This document shows, in pieces, positions 8,244 to 17,467 of a stretch of DNA of 64,000 bases (the stretch's first letter is position 1; each line of letters starts with the position of its first letter). Origin of the DNA: JBBQYD01 sp942493075 (GTDB lineage: Bacteria; Verrucomicrobiota; Verrucomicrobiia; Limisphaerales; UBA8199). The DNA is taken from positions 4,712,001-4,776,000 of the forward strand of contig OW818681.1 in NCBI GenBank assembly GCA_942493075.1, given 5' to 3'. A model generated the notes under the pieces. That model saw only the letters and a program-made list of their open reading frames with translations, had not been told where the DNA came from and searched no databases. Made by a program: the position numbers and the translations under genes.

Positions 8244-10649
8244 TCAGAAATCCCGCGTGGAGCCAACACCGAACTGAAACCGCCCCGAACCACGGCTGTA
8301 TTCGTCATGGTTGATGGGTATGCCATAATCCAACCGCAATGCGCCAATCGGCAGATTCAGTCGAAGACCGACGCCCCAGTTGTCGCTATAATTGCTGAAA
8401 TTCCAGTCATAGCCCTTCGCCTGCACATTGCCAATATCGTAGAACAATGCGAAGCGGAAACGTTCAATAATGGGGATCGTGTATTCGGCTGATCCAAACC
8501 AGTACGTATTACCGCCGATCGGTTCCTTGTACCAATCTTCCCGGGGGCCGATTCCGCGATATCTATAGCCACGCAGCGTGTAGAGACCGCCCAGATAATA
8601 GCGATCATAGAACGGCACATTATCCGTGTTGCCGAAGGCTTCGGCCACACCCGTCCTCCCCACCAACTCAAGCACGTGCCCTGTGAACAATCCTTTGAAG
8701 TACCAGGCAGAGCGCAACTCCGTCTTGTAGAAATCCCGATCCCCTCCAAATGGCCCGCCAGCCACATCTGCGGTCAACTCGGTTCGTTGGCCTGCATTGG
8801 GCAATCCTACACTGTTCCTGGTGTCATACGCAACCGACGCACCCACTTTGGATATCAGGGAATAGCCTTCTTCCTGCAGGATCGTATCGGGAATGTCGAC
8901 ATCAGGTTCGTTCATCTTGATGCCAACATTCTCCAGCGTATAACTCACGCCAACCGAGAGGTAGTTTCCCAGCCCGCGAGTCAGGCTGATCTTGCCACCT
9001 GCCCGGATCTCATCATAGAGATCGTCATAACTTTGGAAGTTGAGCTCCCGATAGTATAGATCAACGCCTAGCGCCAGCCTGCGTCCAAGGAACCATGGTT
9101 CAATGAATGACACCAAGTAATCCTGGCGCCGTGTTCCCACCTGCGTCCGTAGCCTGAACTTCTGCCCACCCCCGGTAAACGTCGGTGGATTGAACAGATC
9201 AAAGTTGCCCTGACTGACTTCTGCAAAACCGACGACCGCATCAACGGAACTGAACCCGGCGCCGATACTGATATTACCTGTGTTCTTTTCGTCAACACCG
9301 ATGACCAGGTCCTTGCCGAGGTTAACATCCGTATCCTCGGGACGAGCATCCACCTTCTCGAAGTACTGAAGCCCTTCCAGACGCTTTTGGCTTACCTTCA
9401 CGCGCACCATATCGAAGGTTTCACCCGGAGACACCGCCAACTCGCGCCGGATGACTTGATCCTTGGTCTTGGTGTTGCCGTGGATTTCGATCTTTTCGAT
9501 GCTATACTGCTTGCCCTCCTCGATCTTAAACTCCAGATCCATCGTGCCGTTTTCGACGTTTGGCACGCGGTTGACCACGAGGTTGCGAGAACCCGACGTC
9601 ACATCGATGTGGCCCTTGGACCCGTAAAAGTCTTCAACCGCTTCAAGATTCTGGGTCAGGCCCTTCGGTGTGAACGTGTCGCCCACGTCCATAGGAAGGT
9701 TATGAACTCCGGGATTGTACTTGCTGTAGCGAAACTCCTGCACATCGCGAACACCGTTTGTGATGTCCGCCAGGCTAAAGATGCTATTCCCCGTGAAGGT
9801 AACCGCGCCCACCTTATACTGCCGGCCTTCATAGATCTGCAGCTTCAGGACCATTGTCTTGGACGTTGGGCTTTCGATCTGAACGTCGCGCAGTTCGAAA
9901 TCGATGTAGCCGCGTTCCCGATAGAACGCGGCCAGCTTCTCTTTATCCTCCTCAAACTGGTCGTCCTTGAGATAACCGCTGCCGGTAATCCATGAGAACA
10001 TCCAATGTTTCCGGGTCTTTATGACCTTGCGCAGCTTCTTCTGAGAAAAGGCATCAGCCCCTGCGAACTCAACCCGCACGATCTTGGTCTTTGGGCTTTC
10101 GGTAATTTCGAAGGTGGCCGTGCCGCGTCCCGCATTCTCATCCACGTTGAGCACATACTTGACATCAGTGCTTGAGTGGCCCGCCTTCTGGTACTTCTTC
10201 AATACCTCCTGGGAATCAGTGAACAGCTTCCGTTCATCGAGCGGCTGCCCGACCTTCGAAGTGATCACCTTGCGCAGCTTGGAGTCCTTGAACTTCTTAT
10301 TGCCGGTGAATTTGATATCCGTCAGGCGGGGTTTGCCCTGGACGATGTAGGTGAGCACCACGCCTTCGGGAGAGGTGTCCTCAGAGACTCGGATATTATA
10401 GAACAGGCCGGTCGAATAGAGGTTGCGAACATCCTCATCCACAGCGATTTTCCGGTATGGATCATCTGTCTTGACGCGGATGTTGGCTCGGATCAGCTCA
10501 TCACTGACGGCTGTGGGGCCGACGTGCTTGATCTCAACCCTGGCAACCTTCGCCAGGGGAGCTGGTTGAGCCTCGGCGACCATCGGCATACCCAGGATCA
10601 GAATCAATCCACCCAGGCGCCACACTCGTTTAAATTTTAGTCTTTTCAA
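8244..10649 (-). CDS. bamA: Outer membrane protein assembly factor BamA
   Basis: Core of the BAM complex, inserting beta-barrel proteins into the outer membrane. The protein has 801 residues with a signal peptide (MKRLKFKRVWRLGGLILILG, cleavage near AEAQ), a periplasmic region of about five POTRA repeats (about 35-430, for example VEIKHVGPTAVSDELIRANI) and a C-terminal 16-strand barrel with Omp85-type strands. It ends in phenylalanine, the usual BAM-recognition residue. The start is a TTG whose bases overlap the dnaB stop codon (TTGA), so translation is probably coupled to dnaB. No better ATG exists that keeps the signal peptide. Confidence 0.95.
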   Translation of the reverse strand: MKRLKFKRVWRLGGLILILGMPMVAEAQPAPLAKVARVEIKHVGPTAVSDELIRANIRVKTDDPYRKIAVDEDVRNLYSTGLFYNIRVSEDTSPEGVVLTYIVQGKPRLTDIKFTGNKKFKDSKLRKVITSKVGQPLDERKLFTDSQEVLKKYQKAGHSSTDVKYVLNVDENAGRGTATFEITESPKTKIVRVEFAGADAFSQKKLRKVIKTRKHWMFSWITGSGYLKDDQFEEDKEKLAAFYRERGYIDFELRDVQIESPTSKTMVLKLQIYEGRQYKVGAVTFTGNSIFSLADITNGVRDVQEFRYSKYNPGVHNLPMDVGDTFTPKGLTQNLEAVEDFYGSKGHIDVTSGSRNLVVNRVPNVENGTMDLEFKIEEGKQYSIEKIEIHGNTKTKDQVIRRELAVSPGETFDMVRVKVSQKRLEGLQYFEKVDARPEDTDVNLGKDLVIGVDEKNTGNISIGAGFSSVDAVVGFAEVSQGNFDLFNPPTFTGGGQKFRLRTQVGTRRQDYLVSFIEPWFLGRRLALGVDLYYRELNFQSYDDLYDEIRAGGKISLTRGLGNYLSVGVSYTLENVGIKMNEPDVDIPDTILQEEGYSLISKVGASVAYDTRNSVGLPNAGQRTELTADVAGGPFGGDRDFYKTELRSAWYFKGLFTGHVLELVGRTGVAEAFGNTDNVPFYDRYYLGGLYTLRGYRYRGIGPREDWYKEPIGGNTYWFGSAEYTIPIIERFRFALFYDIGNVQAKGYDWNFSNYSDNWGVGLRLNLPIGALRLDYGIPINHDEYSRGSGRFQFGVGSTRDF

Positions 10650-12094
10650 TTGGGCACGTCTTCGTCGCTGACTTTGGCGGCATCCTCAAAACGAGTAAAC
10701 GATTTGCAGAACGTCAGGTTTACGTCGCCGGTCGGCCCATTACGCTGCTTGGCAATGAGCAGGTTCACTGGCACCGAATCTTCCGGGGCGGAGGAGCCGC
10801 TTTCTTCCTCATCCCCGCTGCTGGGCCGGTACAACAAGCCAATCAAGTCCGCGTCCTGCTCAATGGAACCCGACTCGCGCAGATCGGACATCCGCGGCTT
10901 GCGGTTCTTATCCTTCTCCATCTCACGGTTGAGCTGGCTCAGGACAATCACCGGCACGTTCAACTCCTTGGCCAAGGATTTGATGCCATTGGAGATGTCC
11001 GCGATCTCTTGCTGCCGATTCTCAGCTCGCCGCGCAGTAGAATGCAGTAGCTGTAAGTAGTCAATGACGAAAAGCTTGATCCCGTGCTGCTGGTGCATGC
11101 GCCGCGCCTTCGCCCGAAACTGCAAAACGGATAAACCTGACGAATCGTCGATATACAGCGGTGCGCTGGCCAGTTTGCCTGCTGCCCCAGTCAATTTGGG
11201 AAAATCCCTCTCGGCCAAAAATCCATCTCGAATATTTCGCATGTTTACCCGGGACCGGGAGCAAAGCATGCGCAAGACCAACGATTCGGAGGTCATTTCC
11301 AGGCTGAACACTCCCACAGGCAGCTTCTCCTCCAGCGCCACGTGCTCCGCAATATTCATCGCCAAGCTGGTCTTACCCATCGAGGGCCGGGCCGCGATCA
11401 CGATCATTTCTCCCCCATGCAGCCCGCTCGTCATCTTGTCCAAATCCCGGAACCCAGTGGCGATTCCGGTCAGCATGCCGGCTCGCTGATGATAATCCTC
11501 AATCGTGGTGATGGCCTTGCGTACTAAGTCCCGCATCGAGGCCGACTGGTTTTGGACCCGGCTCTCGCTCAGCCGCAGGACGTCTCGTTCTACTTCGTCC
11601 AGGAGTTGATCCACCTCCCCCTCCTGATCGTAAACGCGAGTCACCACTCCGGTGCAGACCTGGATGACTTTCCGAAGCAGGTACTTCTCCCGCACAATCT
11701 CGATGTAATAGGCGAGATTCGCAGCGGAAGGCGACAGGTCCGGCAAACTCGAGAGATAGGTGATGCCGCCGACCTGATCCAGCAACTGTTTGTCCTTCAA
11801 ATGTTGCTGCAGGGTGATAATGTCGATGGATTCCCGGGCATCGTACATCGTCAGCAGGGCGTCATAGATCGTCTGATGTCGCAGATCGTAAAACACCTCT
11901 GAGCCTACCTTGAGGGTTTCAATGCAGATTCCCATTTCGGTGGGATCGAGCATGATCGAGCCCAAAACGCCCTGCTCTGCCTCGATGGAATGCGGCGGCA
12001 AACGGTCGAGCTTGGCCGGTGAAGCGGGAGCACGCCGACGGGGCCTCTCAGACTTTGCTGCAGAACTGTCACTATCCTGAACGGAATCGATCAT
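10646..12094 (-). CDS. dnaB: Replicative DNA helicase DnaB
   Basis: Hexameric helicase that unwinds DNA at the replication fork and binds primase. The ATG at 12094 (MIDSVQDSDS) is preferred; a GTG at 12175 would add 27 residues with no family likeness. The preferred protein has 482 residues. It has the N-terminal primase-interacting helical domain (PPHSIEAEQGVLGSIMLDP at about 33-51), a linker helix and the RecA-type ATPase core with Walker A motif ARPSMGKTSLAMNIAEH. The Walker B strand is LFVIDYLQLL, and the stretch SDLRESGSIEQDADLI is typical of DnaB. No intein is present. It is the first gene of the dnaB-bamA-ompH run. Confidence 0.95.
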   Translation of the reverse strand: MIDSVQDSDSSAAKSERPRRRAPASPAKLDRLPPHSIEAEQGVLGSIMLDPTEMGICIETLKVGSEVFYDLRHQTIYDALLTMYDARESIDIITLQQHLKDKQLLDQVGGITYLSSLPDLSPSAANLAYYIEIVREKYLLRKVIQVCTGVVTRVYDQEGEVDQLLDEVERDVLRLSESRVQNQSASMRDLVRKAITTIEDYHQRAGMLTGIATGFRDLDKMTSGLHGGEMIVIAARPSMGKTSLAMNIAEHVALEEKLPVGVFSLEMTSESLVLRMLCSRSRVNMRNIRDGFLAERDFPKLTGAAGKLASAPLYIDDSSGLSVLQFRAKARRMHQQHGIKLFVIDYLQLLHSTARRAENRQQEIADISNGIKSLAKELNVPVIVLSQLNREMEKDKNRKPRMSDLRESGSIEQDADLIGLLYRPSSGDEEESGSSAPEDSVPVNLLIAKQRNGPTGDVNLTFCKSFTRFEDAAKVSDEDVPN

Positions 12095-12398
12095 CCCGGA
12101 ACGAAACGAAAAAATCAGCCTCTTTTCAAACCTGAACTCCGTATTCTTATGCGCATCTACTCGCAAACTATTCACAATCCGGCGTGCCGTCCTTGCTAAG
12201 CCGTTTGATTTGACAACTCAATGCTCAGTCACTGGCTTCTAGCAAATGTGGCTCAGGGCGATCCTTCGGGATCGCGCTTTCTTGTGGGATGCACCGCGAT
12301 TCCCGTTGAGTGTGAAAACGACGAGGCCAAGCCACCAAAGTAAAAACAGGAGAAGCAAGTTCTCCTGTTTTTACTACGAACGTCTTCGGCAAACGCAG
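12095..12398. other. Intergenic region between dnaB and peroxiredoxin genes
   Basis: No gene is seen. Besides the terminator at 12341-12374, it holds a hairpin at 12258-12275 (GCGATCC paired with GGATCGC, TTCG loop) that has no strong T-tract and may be a small interspersed palindrome. The dnaB promoter should lie at the upper-strand left end of this stretch but no clear -35/-10 pair stands out. Confidence 0.5.
12341..12374 (-). terminator. Intrinsic terminator after peroxiredoxin gene
   Basis: A 13-bp perfect stem (12342-12354 with 12360-12372, AAAAACAGGAGAA) closes a five-base loop. The T-rich arm gives a run of five T on both strands, so it could act in either direction. It lies 26 bases beyond the stop codon of the minus-strand peroxiredoxin gene. 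Confidence 0.88.
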
Positions 12399-12878
12399 TT
12401 AGCCCAGTTTAGCCAGAACCTCCTTAATCTTTGGGAAATCAGGCAATTCCTTTGGAGAAGGTGTCTGCTCGCTGTATTGAATCACGCCCTGCTTATCGAT
12501 CACGAAAGCCGCACGGGCCGAGGTATCGCCGATTCCGGCCAGGTTGGGAAAAAGCACCTGGTAGGCGCCTGTGACTTCTTTATTCAAATCACTCGCGAGC
12601 GTGATGCTGATCTTTTCCTGCTTGGCCCAGGCTTCCTGGGCGAACGGGGTGTCCACGCTGATCGCAATCACATCGGCATTCAGTCCGGCGTAGGCATTCA
12701 GACCTCCACTAATGTCGCACATCTCCTGTGTGCATACGCTTGTGAAAGCCGCAGGAAAGAATAGCACCAGTGTGTTTTTCTTTCCGAAATTCTGACTCAG
12801 TTTCACATCAACCAAGCCGGAGGCTTGCTTTGATTTCAGCGAGAAATCTGGTGCTTTTGATCCTACAGGTAATGGCAT
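12399..12878 (-). CDS. Peroxiredoxin (thiol peroxidase, AhpC/TSA superfamily)
   Basis: This 159-residue thioredoxin-fold peroxidase reduces hydrogen peroxide and organic peroxides using an active-site cysteine. The start is set at MPLPVGSKAPDF, the family N-terminus; 16 upstream in-frame residues are ignored. The peroxidatic cysteine lies in FFPAAFTSVCTQEMCD, matching the PxxxTxxC pattern; a second cysteine five residues on could be the resolving residue, as in BCP-type enzymes. The gene follows bcp on the same strand (74 bases apart) and is closed by a strong terminator, so two different peroxiredoxins are probably made from one message. Confidence 0.92.
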   Translation of the reverse strand: MPLPVGSKAPDFSLKSKQASGLVDVKLSQNFGKKNTLVLFFPAAFTSVCTQEMCDISGGLNAYAGLNADVIAISVDTPFAQEAWAKQEKISITLASDLNKEVTGAYQVLFPNLAGIGDTSARAAFVIDKQGVIQYSEQTPSPKELPDFPKIKEVLAKLG

Positions 12879-12952
12879 AATCAGTATTGTTTCAGTTCTG
12901 AGTTGATGATTCTTCCAACGCAGCAATTACCTTATCCCATGAGCGGCGGCTG

Positions 12953-13426
12953 TCAAATAGCCGCCAGAACTTCTGCCGCGTGTTCCTCAGGTTTTACCCC
13001 CGGCCAGATCTTCCGGATGCAGCCATCCGGACCGATCAAAAAAGTGACGCGAAAAGTCCCCTGATACTTGCGGCCCATGAAAGTCTTTTCTCCCCAAACG
13101 CCATACGAGTTAACGATCTCACGATTCTCGTCCGCCAACAGGAGGAAAGGCAGGTTGAACTTGGTTGCAAACTTGTCATGCGCCTTGACTGGATCGGTGC
13201 TGACGCCAAGCACCACCGCACCCTTGGCGGTAAAATCCGCGTAGGCATCACGGAAACCACAGGCTTCCTTCGTGCAGCCAGGGGTGTCGTCCTTGGGATA
13301 GAAGTAAAGAATGACATTCTTGCCCAGGAAATCCTGTAGTGCGACCTGCCGGCCGCCAGTAGCTACCGTGCGGAATGGAGGCGCCGCATCTCCCTCTTTC
13401 AATTTGAGTTCTATTGTCTTCGCCAT
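12953..13426 (-). CDS. bcp: Thioredoxin-dependent thiol peroxidase, BCP type
   Basis: This 157-residue peroxiredoxin of the bacterioferritin-comigratory-protein group is cytosolic. The active site is YPKDDTPGCTKEACGFRD, with the peroxidatic Cys followed five residues later by the usual resolving Cys. The N-terminal strand LKEGDAAPPFRTV and the C-terminal GVKPEEHAAEVL are typical, and length fits the family. A hairpin formed by GGCGGCT and AGCCGCC spans its stop codon and may attenuate transcription before the second peroxiredoxin gene. It lies 29 bases after pgsA on the same strand. Confidence 0.95.
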   Translation of the reverse strand: MAKTIELKLKEGDAAPPFRTVATGGRQVALQDFLGKNVILYFYPKDDTPGCTKEACGFRDAYADFTAKGAVVLGVSTDPVKAHDKFATKFNLPFLLLADENREIVNSYGVWGEKTFMGRKYQGTFRVTFLIGPDGCIRKIWPGVKPEEHAAEVLAAI

Positions 13427-13455
13427 GTGAGTTCAGGCGCTTCCGGGCTCGCAGT

Positions 13456-14058
13456 TCATCCCGTCTTCTTTCCTGGCCTTCCGTCTTCTGAAGGAAGGCT
13501 GGATGGATGAGCGCTTAACTGCCGGACGCCGTCCAGGATATATAGCAGACCCGACACGGCTGTGCAAAGAGCCGCGCCACCTGTGATGTACTTCAACCAT
13601 CGTGGCTCGAGAAGCAAAAGAATCCAAAGCACCATGGCCATTTGCAGCACAGTCGCGACCTTCCCAATGATGCGCGCGTGCACTTTCACCTTTCCAACCA
13701 TCAGTTGGATGACGATCCAGCCCAGAAGCAGAACACAATCCCTCCCGATGATGGTGCCTGTCACCCACAGCGGAATGGTTTGGAAATGCGGCTCATTATC
13801 CAGGCTCAGGAGCACAATGCCGGATACGAGCAACAATTTGTCCGCAAGGGGATCGAGGATCGCTCCCAGTTCGCTTCGCTGATTGAACTTTCGTGCGATG
13901 TAACCATCCACGCCGTCGCAAATCGAGGCCAGCCCAAACGACGCAACCGCCAGCCAGCGATGCAGGTCCTGCCCGTTTCGCCCGTAGTACAACACTTCCA
14001 CCACGAAAAACGGAATCAACAGCATCCGGAAAATGGTGACTTTATTGGCGGTCGTCAT
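13456..14058 (-). CDS. pgsA: CDP-diacylglycerol--glycerol-3-phosphate 3-phosphatidyltransferase
   Basis: Inner-membrane enzyme committing CDP-diacylglycerol to phosphatidylglycerol synthesis. The 200-residue protein has the full CDP-alcohol phosphotransferase signature D-G-x2-A-R-x8-G-x3-D-x3-D, seen as DGYIARKF followed by GAILDPLAD (about residues 49-71). N-terminal TANKVTIFRMLLIPFFV is the usual PgsA start. About four further hydrophobic helices follow. It sits in a minus-strand run with a DUF1080 protein upstream (38 bases) and bcp downstream. A related phosphatidyltransferase activity cannot be excluded, but the N-terminal motif favours PgsA. Confidence 0.9.
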   Translation of the reverse strand: MTTANKVTIFRMLLIPFFVVEVLYYGRNGQDLHRWLAVASFGLASICDGVDGYIARKFNQRSELGAILDPLADKLLLVSGIVLLSLDNEPHFQTIPLWVTGTIIGRDCVLLLGWIVIQLMVGKVKVHARIIGKVATVLQMAMVLWILLLLEPRWLKYITGGAALCTAVSGLLYILDGVRQLSAHPSSLPSEDGRPGKKTG

Positions 14059-14096
14059 CTTCTTGACCTGTGCCCTGAGCGGGTGGAGTTGCTACT

Positions 14097-14732
14097 CTAT
14101 TCCAGCCGCGCAATGCGAACATTCCTAAACTCGATTTTCATCTTCACCCCCGGATGGATCTGCAGTCCCACGGGAGCTGCCTCCGAATATTTGGGATTTT
14201 GATAATCCGACACCAGTTTCTCATTCAACCAGACCTTGAACCGATCACCGCGAGCCTCCAGACGGATGTGGTTCCACTCCCCGGTTTTCAGCAATTCCGG
14301 TATGCCCTTCGCATGGCCGGCTTCGGGGTACTTTGCTTCTCCACCCGTATAGAACGAGCAGGTCATATCTTTCTTGAGGCTTCGGGAAACCCCAAACTGC
14401 AATTGAAGTTCTGGTTTGCGGAACATCACACCGCTGTCAACATCACCGGTCCACCGAGTCTCCAACTCAAGCACGAAATCCTTGTATGCATCTTTCGTGT
14501 AGAGAACATTCCCCTTGAGTCCCTCGTCATTCTCCCCTCGCAGAACGCCATTCTCCAGATGCCAAAATGGATTGGCCTGCGGCACCTTCCATGCCGAGAG
14601 ACTGTTGCCTTTAAGTAGTGACTCAAGCACGGGTTCTGTGGCCAGGCCGCTGGAGGCACCCGTCATCCCTATCAGCAAAATCGAGCCCAAAAGGCAGCGA
14701 AAAACGTGTATTGGAGTTGGGAACGCGTGCAT
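14097..14732 (-). CDS. Secreted DUF1080 (3-keto-disaccharide hydrolase-like) protein
   Basis: This 211-residue exported protein has the beta-jelly-roll domain PF06439, found in many Planctomycetota and Verrucomicrobiota and in some cases active on 3-keto-glycosides. The open frame extends to 15368, but that part lies antisense to the hydrolase gene at 14889; the ATG at 14732 begins a clean signal peptide (HVFRCLLGSILLIGMTGASS) and is preceded by GGGA. Family hallmarks are FWHLENGVLRGE, DFVLELETRW, DSGVMFR, GEWNHIRLEARGDRFKVWLN and the closing GLQIHPGVKMKIEFRNVRI. Its substrate here is unknown; neighbours are housekeeping genes. Confidence 0.88.
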   Translation of the reverse strand: MHAFPTPIHVFRCLLGSILLIGMTGASSGLATEPVLESLLKGNSLSAWKVPQANPFWHLENGVLRGENDEGLKGNVLYTKDAYKDFVLELETRWTGDVDSGVMFRKPELQLQFGVSRSLKKDMTCSFYTGGEAKYPEAGHAKGIPELLKTGEWNHIRLEARGDRFKVWLNEKLVSDYQNPKYSEAAPVGLQIHPGVKMKIEFRNVRIARLE

Positions 14733-14888
14733 ATGGTATTGTTCCCGCAATATGTGCTCCTGGCGCCTTGGACGCAATCCGGAATTGGCACTTCCCTCGC
14801 CTTGCCCCCCGAAGGCCCCAAGGCCATTCTTATTGCGCTTCAACATCATGTGGGGTAAGGAGACCATTGTCACCAGAATGAGATAAGC

Positions 14889-16508
14889 ATGAAGAAAACA
14901 GCGATTCATCCAATCATTTACGTTCGCGGATATGCCATGACGCAAACCGAAATTGAGGAAACCGTTGCTGACCCCTACATGGGGTTCAACATCGGTTCCT
15001 GCAAGACGCGCCAACTTTGGGATGGACGGATCAAGAAGTTTTTCTTCGAGTCGCCCCTGGTCCGTCTCATGAAGGAATACGATTATGACGATGTTTACGA
15101 TGAGGGCCTGGACCAAGTGGCCGATGACCTCGCACGCTCTCCTGTTGTGCCTTACCGCAGCATCATCATCTATCGCTACTACGAGCCCTCCTCCCAGGAT
15201 CTTGGGACGGGCGAAAAACCGAACATTCAGAAGTTTGCCAAGGGGTTGAGCGATTTGATTCTGCGCCTGAGGGACCGGGTCTATGCTCAAGGTAAGAATG
15301 TCTCTGACCAGGACCAAGCCAAGGGGAAGCTGCCGTATGAGGCTTTTCGCGTTCACCTGGTCGCCCATTCAATGGGCGGTCTCGTCTGCCGTGCGTTCCT
15401 GCAGAACAGAAAGCCGGGGTATGGCGACGACGAGGCGAGATCATTAGTGGACAAGCTCTTTACCTATGGGACTCCCCATAACGGCATTGAAATGCTGGGA
15501 TTAGGAAATGTTCCGAGCTGGCTTTCTCTTTACGGCATGAACACGTTTAACCGGGACGAGATTGCGAAGCACCTGGATCTGAAACAGGCCGAACGCGGGA
15601 AGGAAGGAGACGTCGATGTGCTGACAAGATTCGATCCGCACCGCGTTTTCAATCTTGTCGGAACAGACCCCGACGACTACACCGTGGCACGCGGGCTTTC
15701 CAGCTTTGGGGCCGGACCGGCCAGTGACGGATTGGTCAGAATCAAAAACGCCGTCACAGGCGCTTGGAGGGGCAAACAGTGGATACCCTCGCCACATGCG
15801 TTTGTGCATCGAAGCCACTCAGGATACTTCGGGATCGTCAACAGTGAGGAGGGCTACCAAAACCTGATCCGCTTTCTCTACGGTGACGTGAGAGCGGATG
15901 GATTTCTGGACGTCGATGATTTAACGCTGCCTTCTGATGTTCAAAAGGAATACGACAAGGGCAAAGCAATTCGCGCATCCTACCAGTTTGAAGTGGTAGT
16001 AAGCGTGCGTGGAAAGCAGTGGCAGTTGCACAGGAGAACGGCCAATGAGAACAGCGCGATTTTCCGCCCATTCGATGATCTGTTTCCCAAACTCCGGGGG
16101 AAGCGTAAACCGGACCGGACCGAGAGCCCGCATTTGTTCAGCGTTTTTCTGGACCGGGACCAGCGTGCGGACAAAAATCGTCCCTCTTTGGCTTTCTCTG
16201 TCGATCTGTGCGTGAAAGTTCCCGAATACGAGATTGATGGACTGCTGTTCTTCAAGAATCACTTCGAAGGCGGTTACCTCTTCCGCGATATGATTATCCT
16301 GGAGGCCACGCCACCACAGGATGACAAGTCCGAATGGAGAATCGAATATCGATTCTTAAACAAGCCGGAGGCTGGGAGTGAGGTTGCGGAAATCGTTAAG
16401 AATACGGAGCAAGAACTGACATTCGAAATTCCAATTGTCCAGCCCAAGCCGCCTGGCATCAGAGGAACACTGCGAGTTGTCACCGCACTGTGGAATGGGT
16501 GGCAGTAG
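14889..16508 (+). CDS. Alpha/beta hydrolase (lipase/esterase-like) with unknown C-terminal domain
   Basis: This 539-residue protein has no signal peptide. An alpha/beta-hydrolase domain occupies about residues 1-310. The first strand is HPIIYVRGYAMTQ, the nucleophile elbow is VHLVAHSMGGLVCRA (GxSxG-type with serine in AHSMGG), and a conserved TYGTPHNG strand follows. PGAP1-like and lipase-class enzymes share this pattern. The C-terminal 200 residues are strand-rich (for example QFEVVVSVRGKQWQLHRRT) and are not recognised. Expression is divergent from the DUF1080 gene. Substrate is unknown; a phospholipase or toxin-like role would be a guess. Confidence 0.8.
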   Translation: MKKTAIHPIIYVRGYAMTQTEIEETVADPYMGFNIGSCKTRQLWDGRIKKFFFESPLVRLMKEYDYDDVYDEGLDQVADDLARSPVVPYRSIIIYRYYEPSSQDLGTGEKPNIQKFAKGLSDLILRLRDRVYAQGKNVSDQDQAKGKLPYEAFRVHLVAHSMGGLVCRAFLQNRKPGYGDDEARSLVDKLFTYGTPHNGIEMLGLGNVPSWLSLYGMNTFNRDEIAKHLDLKQAERGKEGDVDVLTRFDPHRVFNLVGTDPDDYTVARGLSSFGAGPASDGLVRIKNAVTGAWRGKQWIPSPHAFVHRSHSGYFGIVNSEEGYQNLIRFLYGDVRADGFLDVDDLTLPSDVQKEYDKGKAIRASYQFEVVVSVRGKQWQLHRRTANENSAIFRPFDDLFPKLRGKRKPDRTESPHLFSVFLDRDQRADKNRPSLAFSVDLCVKVPEYEIDGLLFFKNHFEGGYLFRDMIILEATPPQDDKSEWRIEYRFLNKPEAGSEVAEIVKNTEQELTFEIPIVQPKPPGIRGTLRVVTALWNGWQ

Positions 16509-16582
16509 AAATGGCCACAATGACCACATGACCCAGAGGGTGATTATTGACTTGCGCCGTGCAGACCATTAGGGTTTTCAGG

Positions 16583-17458
16583 ATGAATTTGTCTGAGTCT
16601 CTGCTGGAACTAATACGGCGCACCTCTACCGAGATACCGGGTGATGTGCACCAAGCGATTCTCGCCTCTCTCGAGCGGGAAAAGAAGGGCACCATTGCTG
16701 AAAGCGCGATGCAGATTATCGACCAGAATATCGCGCTGGCGAAGAATAAGTCACAACCCATATGCCAGGACACCGGCAGCGTTATCTTTTATGTCGATTG
16801 TCCCGCCGGTTATGACCAGATCACGTTTGAAGAAACCGCGCGTGAAGCAGTCAAACTCGCGACCAAGAAAGGTTATCTTCGCCAGAATTCCGTGGATTCC
16901 ATCACGGGCAAAAATGATGGGACCAACGTTGGCCCAGGATCGCCGGCCATTCATTTCCACCAGCATCGTTCTCCAGAGGTAAAAGTCCGCCTCATCCTTA
17001 AAGGCGGTGGGTGCGAAAACGTCGGAGCCCAGTATTCGCTGCCGAACGAAAAACTTAAAGCCAACCGCGACTTGGATGGCTGCCGTAAGGTCATCCTGGA
17101 TGCAGTGCTCCAGGCACAAGGCAAAGGCTGCGGCCCTGGCATCCTCGGTGTCTGCATCGGAGGGGATCGCGCCACCGGCTACGAGCAATCCAAGCAACAG
17201 TTGTTGCGCGTTCTAACGGACACCAACCCCGATTCGGATCTGGATAAACTCGAGAAGGAAATTGTTGAGACTTCCAATAAGCTCGGAATCGGACCCATGG
17301 GCTTTGGTGGCCAAACCACCCTTTTAGGCACCAAGATTGGTGTCCTCAACCGCGTGCCAGCTTCGTTCTTCGTCAGCGTCAGCTATATGTGCTGGGCCTA
17401 TCGCCGCCAGGGGGCCACGCTGGATGCCCAAGGCAAAATTGTTAAATGGCTCTACTAA
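16583..17458 (+). CDS. Class I fumarate hydratase (or tartrate dehydratase), alpha subunit
   Basis: The iron-sulfur, oxygen-sensitive class I fumarase converts fumarate to malate in the TCA cycle. This 291-residue protein is the N-terminal catalytic half as a separate subunit. The ATG at 16583 (MNLSESLLELIRRTS) is preferred to a TTG 12 codons upstream. Cluster-binding cysteines are in QPICQDTGSVIF, in GGCENVGAQYSLPN and in GKGCGPGILGVCIGGDRATG. The beta subunit follows nine bases later. The two-subunit arrangement is widespread outside enterobacteria. L-tartrate dehydratase has the same fold and cannot be ruled out by eye. Confidence 0.92.
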   Translation: MNLSESLLELIRRTSTEIPGDVHQAILASLEREKKGTIAESAMQIIDQNIALAKNKSQPICQDTGSVIFYVDCPAGYDQITFEETAREAVKLATKKGYLRQNSVDSITGKNDGTNVGPGSPAIHFHQHRSPEVKVRLILKGGGCENVGAQYSLPNEKLKANRDLDGCRKVILDAVLQAQGKGCGPGILGVCIGGDRATGYEQSKQQLLRVLTDTNPDSDLDKLEKEIVETSNKLGIGPMGFGGQTTLLGTKIGVLNRVPASFFVSVSYMCWAYRRQGATLDAQGKIVKWLY

Positions 17459-17467
17459 TTTGTTTAT

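Noticed and set aside
9387..9995. 202-residue plus-strand frame inside bamA
   Set aside because: Antisense to the POTRA region of bamA.
12246..12764. 172-residue plus-strand frame over the peroxiredoxin gene
   Set aside because: It runs across the terminator and antisense to a peroxiredoxin with intact active site.
14733..15368. N-terminal 212 residues of the DUF1080 open frame
   Set aside because: They lie antisense to the hydrolase gene, and a clean signal peptide starts at 14732.
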